The notes under the pieces were generated by a model. That model worked only from the letters and a program-made list of their open reading frames with translations, did not search any database and was not told the DNA's origin. Below, piece by piece: positions 35,092-43,972 of a stretch of 64,000 bases of DNA (its first letter is position 1; every line of letters starts with the position of its first letter). Source of the DNA: Marixanthomonas spongiae (GTDB lineage Bacteria > Bacteroidota > Bacteroidia > Flavobacteriales > Flavobacteriaceae). The stretch covers positions 248,001 to 312,000 of the forward strand of contig NZ_QEHR01000002.1 of NCBI RefSeq assembly GCF_003095375.1, written 5' to 3'. The position numbers were made by a program, and so were the translations under genes.

Positions 35092-36187
35092 CTTCTGAAT
35101 CTTCAATTTGATCTTTATATTCCTTTATTTTAAGTGCTAACTTCCTTATCATTTTTAAATCTTCATAAAGATTCGAATAAAAATCTTCTACCTTATGAGT
35201 TAGCTTATCAGCACTTTCAAGTCTTTCAAGTGATTTTATTATTTCCGTCCTGAATATTGAATCTATATCCTTAGTTAGTTCAACAGCATCATCTATACTT
35301 TTACCGTCCCTAAAAGCTTCTTTTGCTTTTTCACTTCCTAAAATTAAATCCAATTTTTTTAATCCTTTACTATCTCCAATTATTCTAGGAACTCCTTCAG
35401 TTTTTTCAAACCACCAAAAAATTAATTCCTTTAAATTATCCTGATTTAATTCTTCTAATGGTTTGTTGGAATTGATATTAACACCGATAAAGTTTTTTAT
35501 GTTTTTCTTATTAAGTGCATCTACCAGATAGTTAAGATGAAATTTGGTGTCATCTAAACCTGATATTGAATAAAAGCCTTCATCTTCTACTTTTTTGAAA
35601 ATTTTAAATGCGGTTATTAATCTTCTTACATAGTTTGATGAACTTCCAATATTTTTTGCAATATCTCTACATTTGGTAAGAAAGTTTTTATCATCAAATT
35701 CATTATGATAAACATCATTAAGATAACTAGCTTTTTGTAAAAGTTTCCAAGACTTAATCCCCGTAATATGTCTAAAACCTAGATATTTTAAAATTTCACT
35801 TTTTTCATCAAAAATAAGACACGGGATATCTTGCGGTCTTTCGTCAGTGTTTTTAATAACCTCACTAATAGCTGCTTTCTTAACAGTTGCTAATTCAGGT
35901 TCGTTAAGTAGCTTTACCGCCGTTAATCTTCTGTTTCCCTCAATTACAATATAATTCCCAGATTTCTCCTCATCTTCAATAACTAAAAGTTGTTCTCCAA
36001 CAAAGTAACCATTTTGTCCAATAGCGTACATCAGTTCAACTGTAGCTGCCTCTAGCAGCATCCAGTTAATAAGATCTCTTTCATTTTTACTCCCCTTTCT
36101 AAAGGAACCTGGGAGTCTTGGGTTTTCAGGATCTAATTTAATTTTGGAATAGTTTATTTTTCTAAATTTATCTTCTTTCTTTTCCAT
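35081..36187 (-). CDS. ParB/Srx-like protein of dnd operon
   Basis: 368 residues. The N-terminal ParB-like domain has the box IVIEGNRRLTAVKLL (residues 80-94), as in ParB/Spo0J CTPases and related nucleases. A helical region with SSNYVRRLITAFKIF (helix-turn-helix-like) and a Glu/Lys-rich tail ending DSEDEF follow. It starts one base inside the dndE stop, so it is translationally coupled to the modification genes. Typical dnd clusters carry dndB, a DGQHR-domain regulator, at a comparable place; DndB is absent here. A regulatory or DNA-scanning role is inference. Confidence 0.82.
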   Translation of the reverse strand: MEKKEDKFRKINYSKIKLDPENPRLPGSFRKGSKNERDLINWMLLEAATVELMYAIGQNGYFVGEQLLVIEDEEKSGNYIVIEGNRRLTAVKLLNEPELATVKKAAISEVIKNTDERPQDIPCLIFDEKSEILKYLGFRHITGIKSWKLLQKASYLNDVYHNEFDDKNFLTKCRDIAKNIGSSSNYVRRLITAFKIFKKVEDEGFYSISGLDDTKFHLNYLVDALNKKNIKNFIGVNINSNKPLEELNQDNLKELIFWWFEKTEGVPRIIGDSKGLKKLDLILGSEKAKEAFRDGKSIDDAVELTKDIDSIFRTEIIKSLERLESADKLTHKVEDFYSNLYEDLKMIRKLALKIKEYKDQIEDSEDEF

Positions 36188-36531
36188 TATATCATTATTT
36201 CCACATTATTCTTTTTATTATGTATTTGTTTCAACCCCTCATCTAAATGCAACTTTACTAACTTTCCTAAGCTTTTATCTCTTCTATGAATGCCATATAA
36301 ATTACAAATCATGCCAAGGTAAATATTCTCGTATTCACCAAATAGTACTTTTCGTGAATATTCTTTACCACCTGAATCCGCTAGATTTTTTAAATTTAAT
36401 TTTTTTCCTTCTTTTAAAGAGTGAGCAATGGCTAACCGTGCAATAACATTTTCTGCTCCTAGACTATGTTTTCGGGTAAGTTCAGTAACTAACTCTTTGT
36501 TTTTTTTACTCGTTCTAATATGCGAAATCAT
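36187..36531 (-). CDS. dndE: DNA sulfur modification protein DndE
   Basis: 114 residues from the ATG at 36531 (MISHIRTSKKNKELVTELTR), which lies inside the last codons of dndD; a longer in-frame start would only add dndD-overlapping residues. The length and the pattern HSLGAENVIARLAIAHSL, GKEYSRKVLFGEY and HRRDKSLGKLVKLHLDEGL fit DndE, a small basic-helical protein that binds nicked DNA and is required for inserting sulfur into the DNA backbone. The gene overlaps dndD by 17 bases and the ParB-like gene by one. Confidence 0.85.
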   Translation of the reverse strand: MISHIRTSKKNKELVTELTRKHSLGAENVIARLAIAHSLKEGKKLNLKNLADSGGKEYSRKVLFGEYENIYLGMICNLYGIHRRDKSLGKLVKLHLDEGLKQIHNKKNNVEIMI

Positions 36532-38608
36532 GAGACTGAAGATTAAATTTTTTAAAAAGTTCTTTAGGTTTAACATTTTCAATTTGCGAAATACCTTGAT
36601 GGTTCTGAATCAGAAATGTATTGTTCACATTCGGTAATAAGAAAGTATATTCTTTTTCAGATAGTTCTTTCTCTAACAATGGGAATAATACCACTTGTTC
36701 GGAAATAGTAGGGTAAAATTGCTCTAGAATATTTCCAGAATGCTCAAAATCAAATTTCTGTAACGGACTGTCAATAAATATTGGAAATTCAATTTTAGAT
36801 TCATCGACCAATGCTTTTAATAAAGCGGTAGCATATAATTGTTGCTCCCCTTTAGACATAGAATCTTTATCACGCACTTTTCCATCTGACTTAATTAATT
36901 CAATATCCATTATATCATCGTCAATTAAGATGTTTACCTTAGAGATAAAGTCTTTTTTGTGCATTAACCTTTGTAAACCTAGCAATATGGCTTTTTCGAG
37001 AGCGTACTTCTTTTCTTCTTTGATTCTTGCGGTTAAGGTATTTATTTTGTCAAGTAAATTTTGGGTGGCTTTATATTTCTTTTCATCTGTTTCTATTAGA
37101 TTGAATTTCTTTTCGTATTCTGAAAGCACCTTTGCATTAGAGGTTAATTCCGCTTTTAGTTTTCCAAGTTCTTGAAGCAACTTTTCTTTTTTCTCTTCAG
37201 CTACTTTTATAGAAGATTTAAGCTCTTCTTTATCTGTTCTTAACTGTTGTGCAATAGGATTTCCCTTTTTAGATACAGCTTGTTTAATTTTTCTGTTTAA
37301 TCTACCAATATGCTGACGAATATCTCTTTCATTTTTAATAATTAATTCAAATTGTTGCTTGAATGAAGTTGTTACATATTGATAAGTTGCAATAATTCCC
37401 CTTGTTTCTTCATCGGAATAGTCTAAGAGGATAGAAGTATTGGTAGAGTTAGCACTCTTCGTCCGTTCTTTCTCAATCTCAAGTATTGCTTGTTCTACTT
37501 CTTTTTGATTATTTTTAAAATTAGGGAGTTTAGAAAGTTTCTTTTTCAATAACTCAGAAAAAGATTTAACCTCATTCAGTACAAAATCACTGTTTGCATT
37601 AATTTTTTTAGCTTCTGCTTCTTTTTTTAATTGATCGACTAATTTTTTAAATTGTTTTTCAGCAACCGCTAGAGGAACAAGATCCATCACATCTTTAAGC
37701 TGACCTTTCGCCTCAACTAAATCTTTTTGAAGATTAGTTCGTAATGTTTTAAACTCTTTAAGTTCTTCCATGGTAATAGAATTCCCCTCTCGTATCAGCT
37801 TCTCTTCGATTAAGTCAATCTTACTTCCATCTGATTCAATATCTTGCTTTATCTCTTGAAGTTTACTTTCCTTTAATTCTATTAGCTTTTTTAATTCCTC
37901 CTCTTTCCGGATTAGCTCATTGAGCTTTTCTTTATTTACTCCCGTAACTCCATTTCTTTTAAGCTTAGTTAAAAGTGTTTTTAGATTATATTTTAAATCT
38001 TCATATTTTTTGATTCCTAAAACTTCAGAATATGCCCGACTTAAACTCCTTAATTCACTTTTAGTTTTAGCTTCTGCCAGAGAAACTATTTTTTCGGCAT
38101 CAAAAAAGAAAAATTTAGCAATTTCACGTGGAAGTATAAAATCATTGATAAAAAGATCATACCCTACCTCTTTTGTCAATTCACTTTCTTGGCCATCTAT
38201 CAATATAGAAAGATTTTCTTTATTAATTTTTAGACTGTATGTTCTTTTAATTACAACCTTATCACAAGGTACAGAAGGTATCATTACATCGGCGAGTTCT
38301 ACTTCAACGCTCATTTCTACATCTGGAACTTCTTTCCTATCAAATTTATTTACAGCTGTGTAATTTACACTTTCTTTTAAATAATTTTCATAACCTCCGT
38401 GATTTTGAATATCTCGTTTGTATTTCTTTTCAACTTCTCGCATTAAAGGCCCATACATTGCCCATATTAGTGAGGTTAAAAAAGTAGTTTTACCAAATCC
38501 ATTTTTACCAGCGATTATTGATACATTTTTGTCTTGGCTTTTCGTGAATTTAATTTCACTTGAGCCATATCCTCTAAAGTTGTTTAACCTAATACGATCA
38601 ATTCTCAT
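36515..38608 (-). CDS. dndD: DNA sulfur modification protein DndD (SMC-like ATPase)
   Basis: 697 residues. Walker A AGKNGFGKTTFLTSLIW (33-49), FINDFILPREIAKFFFFDAE (about 155-175), long coiled coils, and the C-terminal signature SMSKGEQQLYATALLKAL with Walker B FPIFIDSPLQKFD. This is the DndD pattern: an ATPase thought to open or nick DNA during phosphorothioation. There is no CxxC hook at the coiled-coil apex, unlike the plus-strand ATPase. It starts one base after the dndC stop and overlaps dndE by 17 bases. Confidence 0.93.
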   Translation of the reverse strand: MRIDRIRLNNFRGYGSSEIKFTKSQDKNVSIIAGKNGFGKTTFLTSLIWAMYGPLMREVEKKYKRDIQNHGGYENYLKESVNYTAVNKFDRKEVPDVEMSVEVELADVMIPSVPCDKVVIKRTYSLKINKENLSILIDGQESELTKEVGYDLFINDFILPREIAKFFFFDAEKIVSLAEAKTKSELRSLSRAYSEVLGIKKYEDLKYNLKTLLTKLKRNGVTGVNKEKLNELIRKEEELKKLIELKESKLQEIKQDIESDGSKIDLIEEKLIREGNSITMEELKEFKTLRTNLQKDLVEAKGQLKDVMDLVPLAVAEKQFKKLVDQLKKEAEAKKINANSDFVLNEVKSFSELLKKKLSKLPNFKNNQKEVEQAILEIEKERTKSANSTNTSILLDYSDEETRGIIATYQYVTTSFKQQFELIIKNERDIRQHIGRLNRKIKQAVSKKGNPIAQQLRTDKEELKSSIKVAEEKKEKLLQELGKLKAELTSNAKVLSEYEKKFNLIETDEKKYKATQNLLDKINTLTARIKEEKKYALEKAILLGLQRLMHKKDFISKVNILIDDDIMDIELIKSDGKVRDKDSMSKGEQQLYATALLKALVDESKIEFPIFIDSPLQKFDFEHSGNILEQFYPTISEQVVLFPLLEKELSEKEYTFLLPNVNNTFLIQNHQGISQIENVKPKELFKKFNLQSHDFAY

Positions 38609-38609
38609 A

Positions 38610-39968
38610 TTATTTCACTTTTACAAAATCCTCAATTCTTTTTTCAACATCATTATGAATACCGTATTTAGAAACTAAGAGTGTTTTAGACTCTTGTAAT
38701 GCAATCAAATTATCTATTAGTTCATAATATTCTGGTTCATCTTCGCAAACATCACTTAGTAATCTTCGTTCTGTTTGATTTAATGTCTTTAGATTGCTTG
38801 TTGTCAGCTCTTTGTTAAATACCTTTCTATAAATGTCACTCACCGTTTGGTCAAAAAAACCATCCCTGTTCCAAATAACTTGAATAGCAATAAGTTCTTG
38901 GTTAGTTATCAATGTAATTTCAGGCTTTATTTCTTGAACGTCTCTTTGAACTTCTAAAAGTCTTCCTAGTAACTTCGTCATGTAACCATGGTTATAATTA
39001 CCTTGATTATGTCCATCTTCAGTAACTGCCGGCATACCATTTCTTCTAGTGCTAGACCTGTTTTCACTCTTATTCCTATCTTTTACTAATTCATTTCTAA
39101 AATTTAAAAGAGGAATCATCCATTCTTTTCCATTGTCAATTAAGGCCGACATAGATTTGTCTTCCTTTACAACTGTGCAAGTCCAACAACCAAATCGACT
39201 TTGTCCACAAGAGCTATGCTTTTTGTTAGTAACGACAGTTGGACATTCATAATCATCTGCACTGGCGTCAGAATAAATTTGAAATAAAATTGAATTGTCA
39301 AACCCCCAAGGAGAATCAACAGCGTTTATGATGTACCAGATTTCTTCAAGCACCAACTCTTTAATTGGAGAGAATACAAAAGTATTTGAACTTGTAGGAT
39401 GTTTAGATAGTCTACTGCCAGATTGTTCATATTTTTTCATAGAACGTTCGCGCGTTTTACTCTCTTCATATCTGGTTCCCAGTAAAACTATGGCTTCGCC
39501 TTTTTCGTCAATTTGATCATGCAAGAAACTGGAGGTAGGTCTAATCTTTAATCGATCAGTACACCATCTAAACGTATTGTTAGGAACAGGATAACCTCTT
39601 CCTATTACATTAACAAAGAAAGACTCATCTAATTTGGGTGTTGTTTTCTTTGTAAATATAGGGAGATCTTGTTCTCTAGCAGCAACTTGTATTTTAGCTA
39701 AAACCTCATCGACATAACTAGCAATTACAGGGTTTTCGACCATTGTATCATTACAAACAACATAAACTGGTCTTCTCAACTGAAACGGGTAAGGATGTTT
39801 TTCTTTAAAACGTTTAAGCGCAATCCACACCAAAGTGAGTAATACAGTAGAATCTTTACCGCCGCTAAAACCAATAATCCAAGGTCTATCTGATTTATCT
39901 GCGTAGGCATATTGATCTATTAATTCATTAATAATCAACTCAGCCTTTTTAAGTTTAATTTCCGTCAT
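38610..39968 (-). CDS. dndC: DNA phosphorothioation protein DndC (PAPS reductase-like)
   Basis: 452 residues. The PP-loop GFSGGKDSTVLL (33-44) is the ATP-pyrophosphatase motif of the PAPS-reductase family. RWCTDRLKIRP and the cluster CGQSRFGCWTC (about 254-264) supply cysteines for the 4Fe-4S cluster. DndC activates the DNA phosphate and passes sulfur from a cysteine desulfurase. No dndA lies in the window, so a host IscS or SufS probably donates sulfur. It is the first gene of the five-gene minus-strand operon. A TAAATTTG box at 39973-39980 ends four bases before the ATG and may give a nearly leaderless transcript. Confidence 0.95.
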   Translation of the reverse strand: MTEIKLKKAELIINELIDQYAYADKSDRPWIIGFSGGKDSTVLLTLVWIALKRFKEKHPYPFQLRRPVYVVCNDTMVENPVIASYVDEVLAKIQVAAREQDLPIFTKKTTPKLDESFFVNVIGRGYPVPNNTFRWCTDRLKIRPTSSFLHDQIDEKGEAIVLLGTRYEESKTRERSMKKYEQSGSRLSKHPTSSNTFVFSPIKELVLEEIWYIINAVDSPWGFDNSILFQIYSDASADDYECPTVVTNKKHSSCGQSRFGCWTCTVVKEDKSMSALIDNGKEWMIPLLNFRNELVKDRNKSENRSSTRRNGMPAVTEDGHNQGNYNHGYMTKLLGRLLEVQRDVQEIKPEITLITNQELIAIQVIWNRDGFFDQTVSDIYRKVFNKELTTSNLKTLNQTERRLLSDVCEDEPEYYELIDNLIALQESKTLLVSKYGIHNDVEKRIEDFVKVK

Positions 39969-40490
39969 ACTTCAAATTTAATATATTTGAAAGGTGTTTT
40001 GTAAAATTTTTTAAAGAACTTTTCAAAGAAAATCAACAAATAATTACTGCTGAACTTTAAAAATAAAATTTAGAGATAGCTTTCTGTAATTCGAGGATTT
40101 AATTTTTGGAATTTATTTTGAATAATTTGTGTTTTAAGAAAACGAATGTAAGTATACTTCCAAACTATTATAACCTTCTTTTGCCATTACCAATGCTGAT
40201 AATTTGGATTAGCGAAGAGACAAGAATCAAACGACGTGCCCATAAACCACCTATCTAACTGGATCCTTGTGCACGGGAAGGAAAGCTGAAACTATATTAG
40301 CCAAGTTGTTCCAAGTTGCTTACTCCAACACATATAACACAATTTCGGTGTAAAACGGCTTCGTCACTGAGTTTCACCTCAGTATAACAGAGGTTATTTA
40401 GGGTGTCGCGTGTAATTACAAAGGCAGTATTTTGTCGCCTAACAAAGTCGGTTCAAAGAAATAAGGTTTTAAATTTCAATAAAACACAGC
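39969..40490. other. Right border region of the defence island
   Basis: About 520 bases without a supported gene. The first ~200 bases are as AT-rich as the island and should contain the dnd promoter. The remainder (from about 40200) has host-like composition but no intact frame; a short palindrome ACTGAG...CTCAGT lies near 40370. No tRNA, integrase or att-like repeat was found. Confidence 0.6.
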
Positions 40491-41240
40491 TCAATCCATT
40501 ACAGAAACAACCAATAGCCCCACAGTATCCTTCCCCCTCAAAACAACAAACTGCCCACCAACTTCTTGGTAAAACTTCACCCCTATAACTGCAATGGCTG
40601 TTCCGGGCAGGGTAGGGGCAGGTGCCTGTAAACTAAACGTGTCAGCAGTAAACTGCGCGTCTATGTATGTTGGGGGACTCTGTTGTAATTCATACCTATT
40701 GGTGTCAAAATCAAAATGCAATACGCCCAACGTAACGGCTATATGCGTGGCGCCAGTCGGGAACGAAATTTGCTTTACATCAAAATCGGTAACGGTAAAC
40801 GTGTGGTTGGAGGCATCATAATGGGTAGTGCCAGACAAAAAAGAAGCAACAGCGCACGACGGGGTAAAGTTAAAATCCCGTAAAAGCCGTTTGCCCTCCT
40901 CGGTTTGTATGCCTTGTCCTACGTGCCGTTCGCCTCGTGCGCTCACGGTGTCTAATTTTTTTAAACCCGTAAACCGCCGCATCATCCGCCCGTGGAGCGT
41001 TCCATCTTTATGGATACATAAAAACGGCCGCAAGGCTTGGTTAAAATGTTTTTTGCTCTTCGAACAACGGCCAAATTCGGTGCCGTTCTCCCGTACCCGC
41101 CGCATGTTGGGTTTCGTTTTAATAGCGTGGCTCGTAAATCCTCCGCCCGCTTTGCGGGAAAGATGCCCTGCCTTCGTCTTGTAAAAATTAACACCATCAA
41201 TCGTTCCCGATATTTTGATGATCCCCGTTTGTCGTGCCAT
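40491..41240 (-). CDS. Flavobacterial conserved hypothetical protein
   Basis: 249 residues from the ATG at 41240 (MARQTGIIKISGTIDGVNFY); longer starts add a non-conserved leader. The N-terminus GTIDGVNFYKTKAGHLSRKAGG recurs in a family seen repeatedly in Flavobacteriia. The middle is Arg/Lys-rich (MRRVRENGTEFGRCSKSKKHFNQALRP) and the C-terminal half is beta-rich. No signal peptide. The pattern resembles a virion or nucleic-acid-associated structural protein, but no function is known to me. It has host-like base composition and lies alone at the right side of the island. Confidence 0.7.
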   Translation of the reverse strand: MARQTGIIKISGTIDGVNFYKTKAGHLSRKAGGGFTSHAIKTKPNMRRVRENGTEFGRCSKSKKHFNQALRPFLCIHKDGTLHGRMMRRFTGLKKLDTVSARGERHVGQGIQTEEGKRLLRDFNFTPSCAVASFLSGTTHYDASNHTFTVTDFDVKQISFPTGATHIAVTLGVLHFDFDTNRYELQQSPPTYIDAQFTADTFSLQAPAPTLPGTAIAVIGVKFYQEVGGQFVVLRGKDTVGLLVVSVMD

Positions 41241-41863
41241 AAAAAGATGATTGTACACAGCTAATATAGCTCCAATCTTCACAATATCCAAATAACAAGG
41301 GATTATAAAGTGTATATGTAACGAAGTTATGACATATCTATAGCGTGTTTATAGCGTATTTATAGCGTATTTATAGCGTATTTATAATGTAATAACTATA
41401 AGTATGATGCCTTTTAAATCATTCAAAATGAAGAATCACGTTTAAATAAACAGCACATGATTTCATGATGTACTAAATGGACAGGACTAAAAAAATAGGT
41501 GCTGTAAAAAGGAAAAAGGTTTTCATTTTATAATGTGTTGAGCATCGTTCAACTGGCCTAAACCAGAAAGAATTGAAGATCTATTCCCAAAAGCTCAAAA
41601 ACACCCCTCCAAAGCACACCATTTTTTTAATAGCCCTTAACCTATCAATTTTGTAGGAAAATACAACTATCCATCTTCTGTAAATACAGGGTATCCTTGC
41701 CGTACCATCGGTTTAGGACTCGCTTGATTTTATGTGTAAAAAGCGGTTTTAAGCCATATAATTTGTTAAAAAATATAACTTTAACTTTTTAATTTGTTAA
41801 TTATTTTATAATTTCACTTCAGGTTAACCTAACAAACATAATCACTAATACAAACCTTAAACT
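41241..41863. other. Intergenic region upstream of the M57 peptidase
   Basis: About 620 bases without a supported gene. It holds a five-unit 11-bp repeat (listed separately) and an AT-rich stretch just before the peptidase gene that should contain its promoter, though I see no clear TAnnTTTG box. Confidence 0.55.
41335..41389. repeat. 11-bp tandem repeat (5 units)
   Basis: Five units: TATCTATAGCG, TGTTTATAGCG, TATTTATAGCG twice, and TATTTATAATG. It lies about 100 bases upstream of the divergently placed conserved gene and could carry repeated protein-binding sites. Confidence 0.85.
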
Positions 41864-42733
41864 ATGAGAACATTTAAAATGGGTCTCGTGGGCATCTTTG
41901 CCCTGAGCCTGGTATTCGTGTCCTGTACCCAGGATGAAAACGAAGCCCCAACCACAGATCAAACCGATTTAACGATCCCCGTTTCCCAAAAGAAAATCCC
42001 CAAAGAAGTGCGGGACGCCGTTATTAAACTGAACCTAAACAGCGACTACATTAAGTACGATACGTTCCATTTTCCCGATGGCACGACCGAAGAACGCCTC
42101 TATATTGAAAAGGATTTGGTCCTTTCAGAAGAACAGCTGTTCGCCATGGCCGAAGCCGCCGAAGACGGGGATGGCCGGCAGTACAGCACCGACAACTTGG
42201 TGAGCCAAGGCCGTAATATTTCGATTATCGGGTACACCGGTGGCAGCCAAGCCCTTTCCAGCAAGGAACGCACTGCCCTGCGATGGGCCGTGAACAATTA
42301 CAACCGCTTGAGCGGGGTTTCCATTAGCTTTACGTTGACCTTTGGCACCAACTACCAGAACAAAGATATGGTGGTGTACAACAATACCGTAAACAATCCG
42401 TATGGGGCGGGCGGCAGCGCTGGCTTCCCAAGTGGTGGCTATCCGTACAAGTATGTGCAAATATATGGCTTGTCCGGATACAGCACCAACGTAAACGAAC
42501 ACGTGATCACCCATGAGATTGGGCATTCGGTCGGGTTCCGCCATACCGATTGGTTCAGCCGCCAGAGCTGTGGGCAAAATTCCAACGAAGGTACTGCTGG
42601 CGTAGGTGCCAACCACATTGCGGGCACCCCAACGGGTTACGACCCTACGTCCATTATGCTGGCCTGTTTTAGTTCCAGTGAAGACGGGGAGTTTAACAGC
42701 AATGACATAAAAGCGTTGCAAACCATGTACTAA
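41864..42733 (+). CDS. M57-family metallopeptidase lipoprotein
   Basis: 289 residues. Lipoprotein signal peptide with lipobox SLVFVSC (about residue 21), a ~90-residue pro-like segment (KKIPKEVRDAVIKLNLNSDY, YIEKDLVL), then the catalytic domain with HEIGHSVGFRH, a metzincin-type HExxHxxGxxH zinc site at about residues 214-224, and a later SIML that could be the Met-turn. This is the HEIGH-type M57 family common in Flavobacteriia, expected at the cell surface and acting on proteins. It is alone on its strand and followed by a terminator. Confidence 0.9.
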   Translation: MRTFKMGLVGIFALSLVFVSCTQDENEAPTTDQTDLTIPVSQKKIPKEVRDAVIKLNLNSDYIKYDTFHFPDGTTEERLYIEKDLVLSEEQLFAMAEAAEDGDGRQYSTDNLVSQGRNISIIGYTGGSQALSSKERTALRWAVNNYNRLSGVSISFTLTFGTNYQNKDMVVYNNTVNNPYGAGGSAGFPSGGYPYKYVQIYGLSGYSTNVNEHVITHEIGHSVGFRHTDWFSRQSCGQNSNEGTAGVGANHIAGTPTGYDPTSIMLACFSSSEDGEFNSNDIKALQTMY

Positions 42734-42761
42734 CTAACTCGATTATTTGAATTAGTCGCAT

Positions 42762-42794
42762 AAAAGCCTGTTCCGTTAGTGGAGCGGGCTTTTA
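42762..42794 (+). terminator. Intrinsic terminator after the M57 gene
   Basis: AAAAGCC (42762-42768) pairs with GGCTTTT (42787-42793), the stem extended by G-T pairs around GTTAGT; T-rich 3' side. It may also end the convergent GlxA gene. Confidence 0.65.
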
Positions 42795-42829
42795 TTTTAG
42801 GCGGTGGGCATCGAGGGTGGTCGTGCCTT

Positions 42830-43807
42830 TTAAGCAGTCTGTTTGCGGTATTTGTGCAGGTACGCTGCGGGGGTCATGGCCGTGACTTTTCTAAAAACAT
42901 CACGAAAGGCCTTAGGGTCTGCGTAGCCTACATGGTACATGACTTCATTTACGGTCTTTCGTCCCATTTCCAGTTCTTTTTTGGCGGCTTCCACTTTTAC
43001 GCGTTGCATGTATTCCACCACGGTATTGGCGGTTGCTTTTTTAAAACGCCTTTCGAAGGTGCGACGGCTTATGGCCAGTTGGTCGCATAGCTCATCAACG
43101 GTTATTTTATCTTGATAGTGTTGTTCTATCTGTTCTTGTGCTTTTAATACCATCGCATCGTCGTGTGCTTTTTGCCCAGAGAAAATCATAAAGGGCGATT
43201 GGCTGCTGCGGTCAATATCGACCATAAACCCTTTGGCGGCCATGACCGCGGTATCGCGCCCAGCATGCTTTTCAATTAAATAGATTATCAGGTTGGTAAA
43301 CGAATACGCGCCACCACTGGTGTAGATGCCATCGGCTTCGGTTAGAATGCGGTCGTCCATCAAATTGGCTTTGGGGAATTGTTCCCTGAATTCGTTCGCA
43401 AATTGCCAATGTGTAGAACAGCTTTTTCCGTCGAGCAGTCCGGTGGAGGCCAAAAAAAACGAAGCCACGCAGAGACTAACCACTTCTGCCCCTTGCTTGT
43501 ACTGCTTCACAATCCAAGGAAGGAACTCGGTATTGTTTTTTAAGTTTTGCTGAAAGTCCCCGTGAATGGCCGGGATGATGATGAGGTCGGTTTTGGTTAC
43601 CTGGTCAATAAGCACTTCCGGGTTCACCGTAAAGAGGCCGTGGCTTTGCGTGGTTTCTGTTTCAAGGCCTACCAATTGAATGGTGAACAGCGGGTCCCTT
43701 CCCGTTTGCTGAAAAAACTCATTGACCCACGAGAACATTTGGTGGGTGCCGCCAATGTTTACGACACTTGTATGCCCTTTAGGGACCAATATAGATACGT
43801 GTTTCAT
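42830..43807 (-). CDS. GlxA-family transcriptional regulator (DJ-1/PfpI + AraC)
   Basis: 325 residues. The N-terminal DJ-1/PfpI glutaminase-like domain (SILVPKGHTSVVNIGGTHQM; nucleophile-elbow region VVSLCVASFFLASTGLLDGK with a Cys) covers about 1-190. The C-terminal AraC helix-turn-helix (ISRRTFERRFKKATANTVVEY and VMYHVGYADPKAFRDVFRK) covers 225-325. GlxA regulators sense small amines or acids through the DJ-1 domain, usually without catalysis. It is divergent from the VOC/SRPBCC cluster, with 165 bases between, and is its obvious candidate regulator. Confidence 0.92.
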   Translation of the reverse strand: MKHVSILVPKGHTSVVNIGGTHQMFSWVNEFFQQTGRDPLFTIQLVGLETETTQSHGLFTVNPEVLIDQVTKTDLIIIPAIHGDFQQNLKNNTEFLPWIVKQYKQGAEVVSLCVASFFLASTGLLDGKSCSTHWQFANEFREQFPKANLMDDRILTEADGIYTSGGAYSFTNLIIYLIEKHAGRDTAVMAAKGFMVDIDRSSQSPFMIFSGQKAHDDAMVLKAQEQIEQHYQDKITVDELCDQLAISRRTFERRFKKATANTVVEYMQRVKVEAAKKELEMGRKTVNEVMYHVGYADPKAFRDVFRKVTAMTPAAYLHKYRKQTA

Positions 43808-43924
43808 ACTATTAAATTAAGGCTATTCCATTATTTTAACCCTACCAAATATACTGCAATTTACTGTCGCAATCAACCCGTACGATTGGCGTATATGCAC
43901 CGTCTGGAATTAAAAAATCCTCTT

Positions 43925-43932
43925 TATCTTTG
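43925..43932 (+). promoter_or_regulatory. Candidate -7 box of the VOC/SRPBCC cluster
   Basis: TATCTTTG, a perfect TAnnTTTG match, 40 bases before the first VOC gene. No convincing -33 TTG, which would suit an activator-dependent promoter under the neighbouring GlxA regulator. Confidence 0.5.
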
Positions 43933-43972
43933 GGTAACACCTTTTAAGTCAATAAACTAATAATTTTTTGAT

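Larger units (their letters stand above)
29032..39968. other. AT-rich phosphorothioation defence island
   Basis: Nine genes in two converging operons (four on +, five on -, 12 bases between the 3' ends). Base composition by eye falls to about one third GC against mid-40s in flanking genes, with AT-ending codons throughout. Together they encode DndC, DndD, DndE, a ParB-like protein and a possible nuclease, facing a PLD-DEAH helicase, an SMC-like ATPase and two small proteins. No integrase, tRNA or flanking direct repeat was recognised, so the way of arrival is not visible. Confidence 0.85.

Noticed and set aside
28888-40490. dndA, dndB or dndFGH genes
   Set aside because: No frame in the island shows a PLP desulfurase, DGQHR, or HerA-type motif set; absence noted rather than forced.
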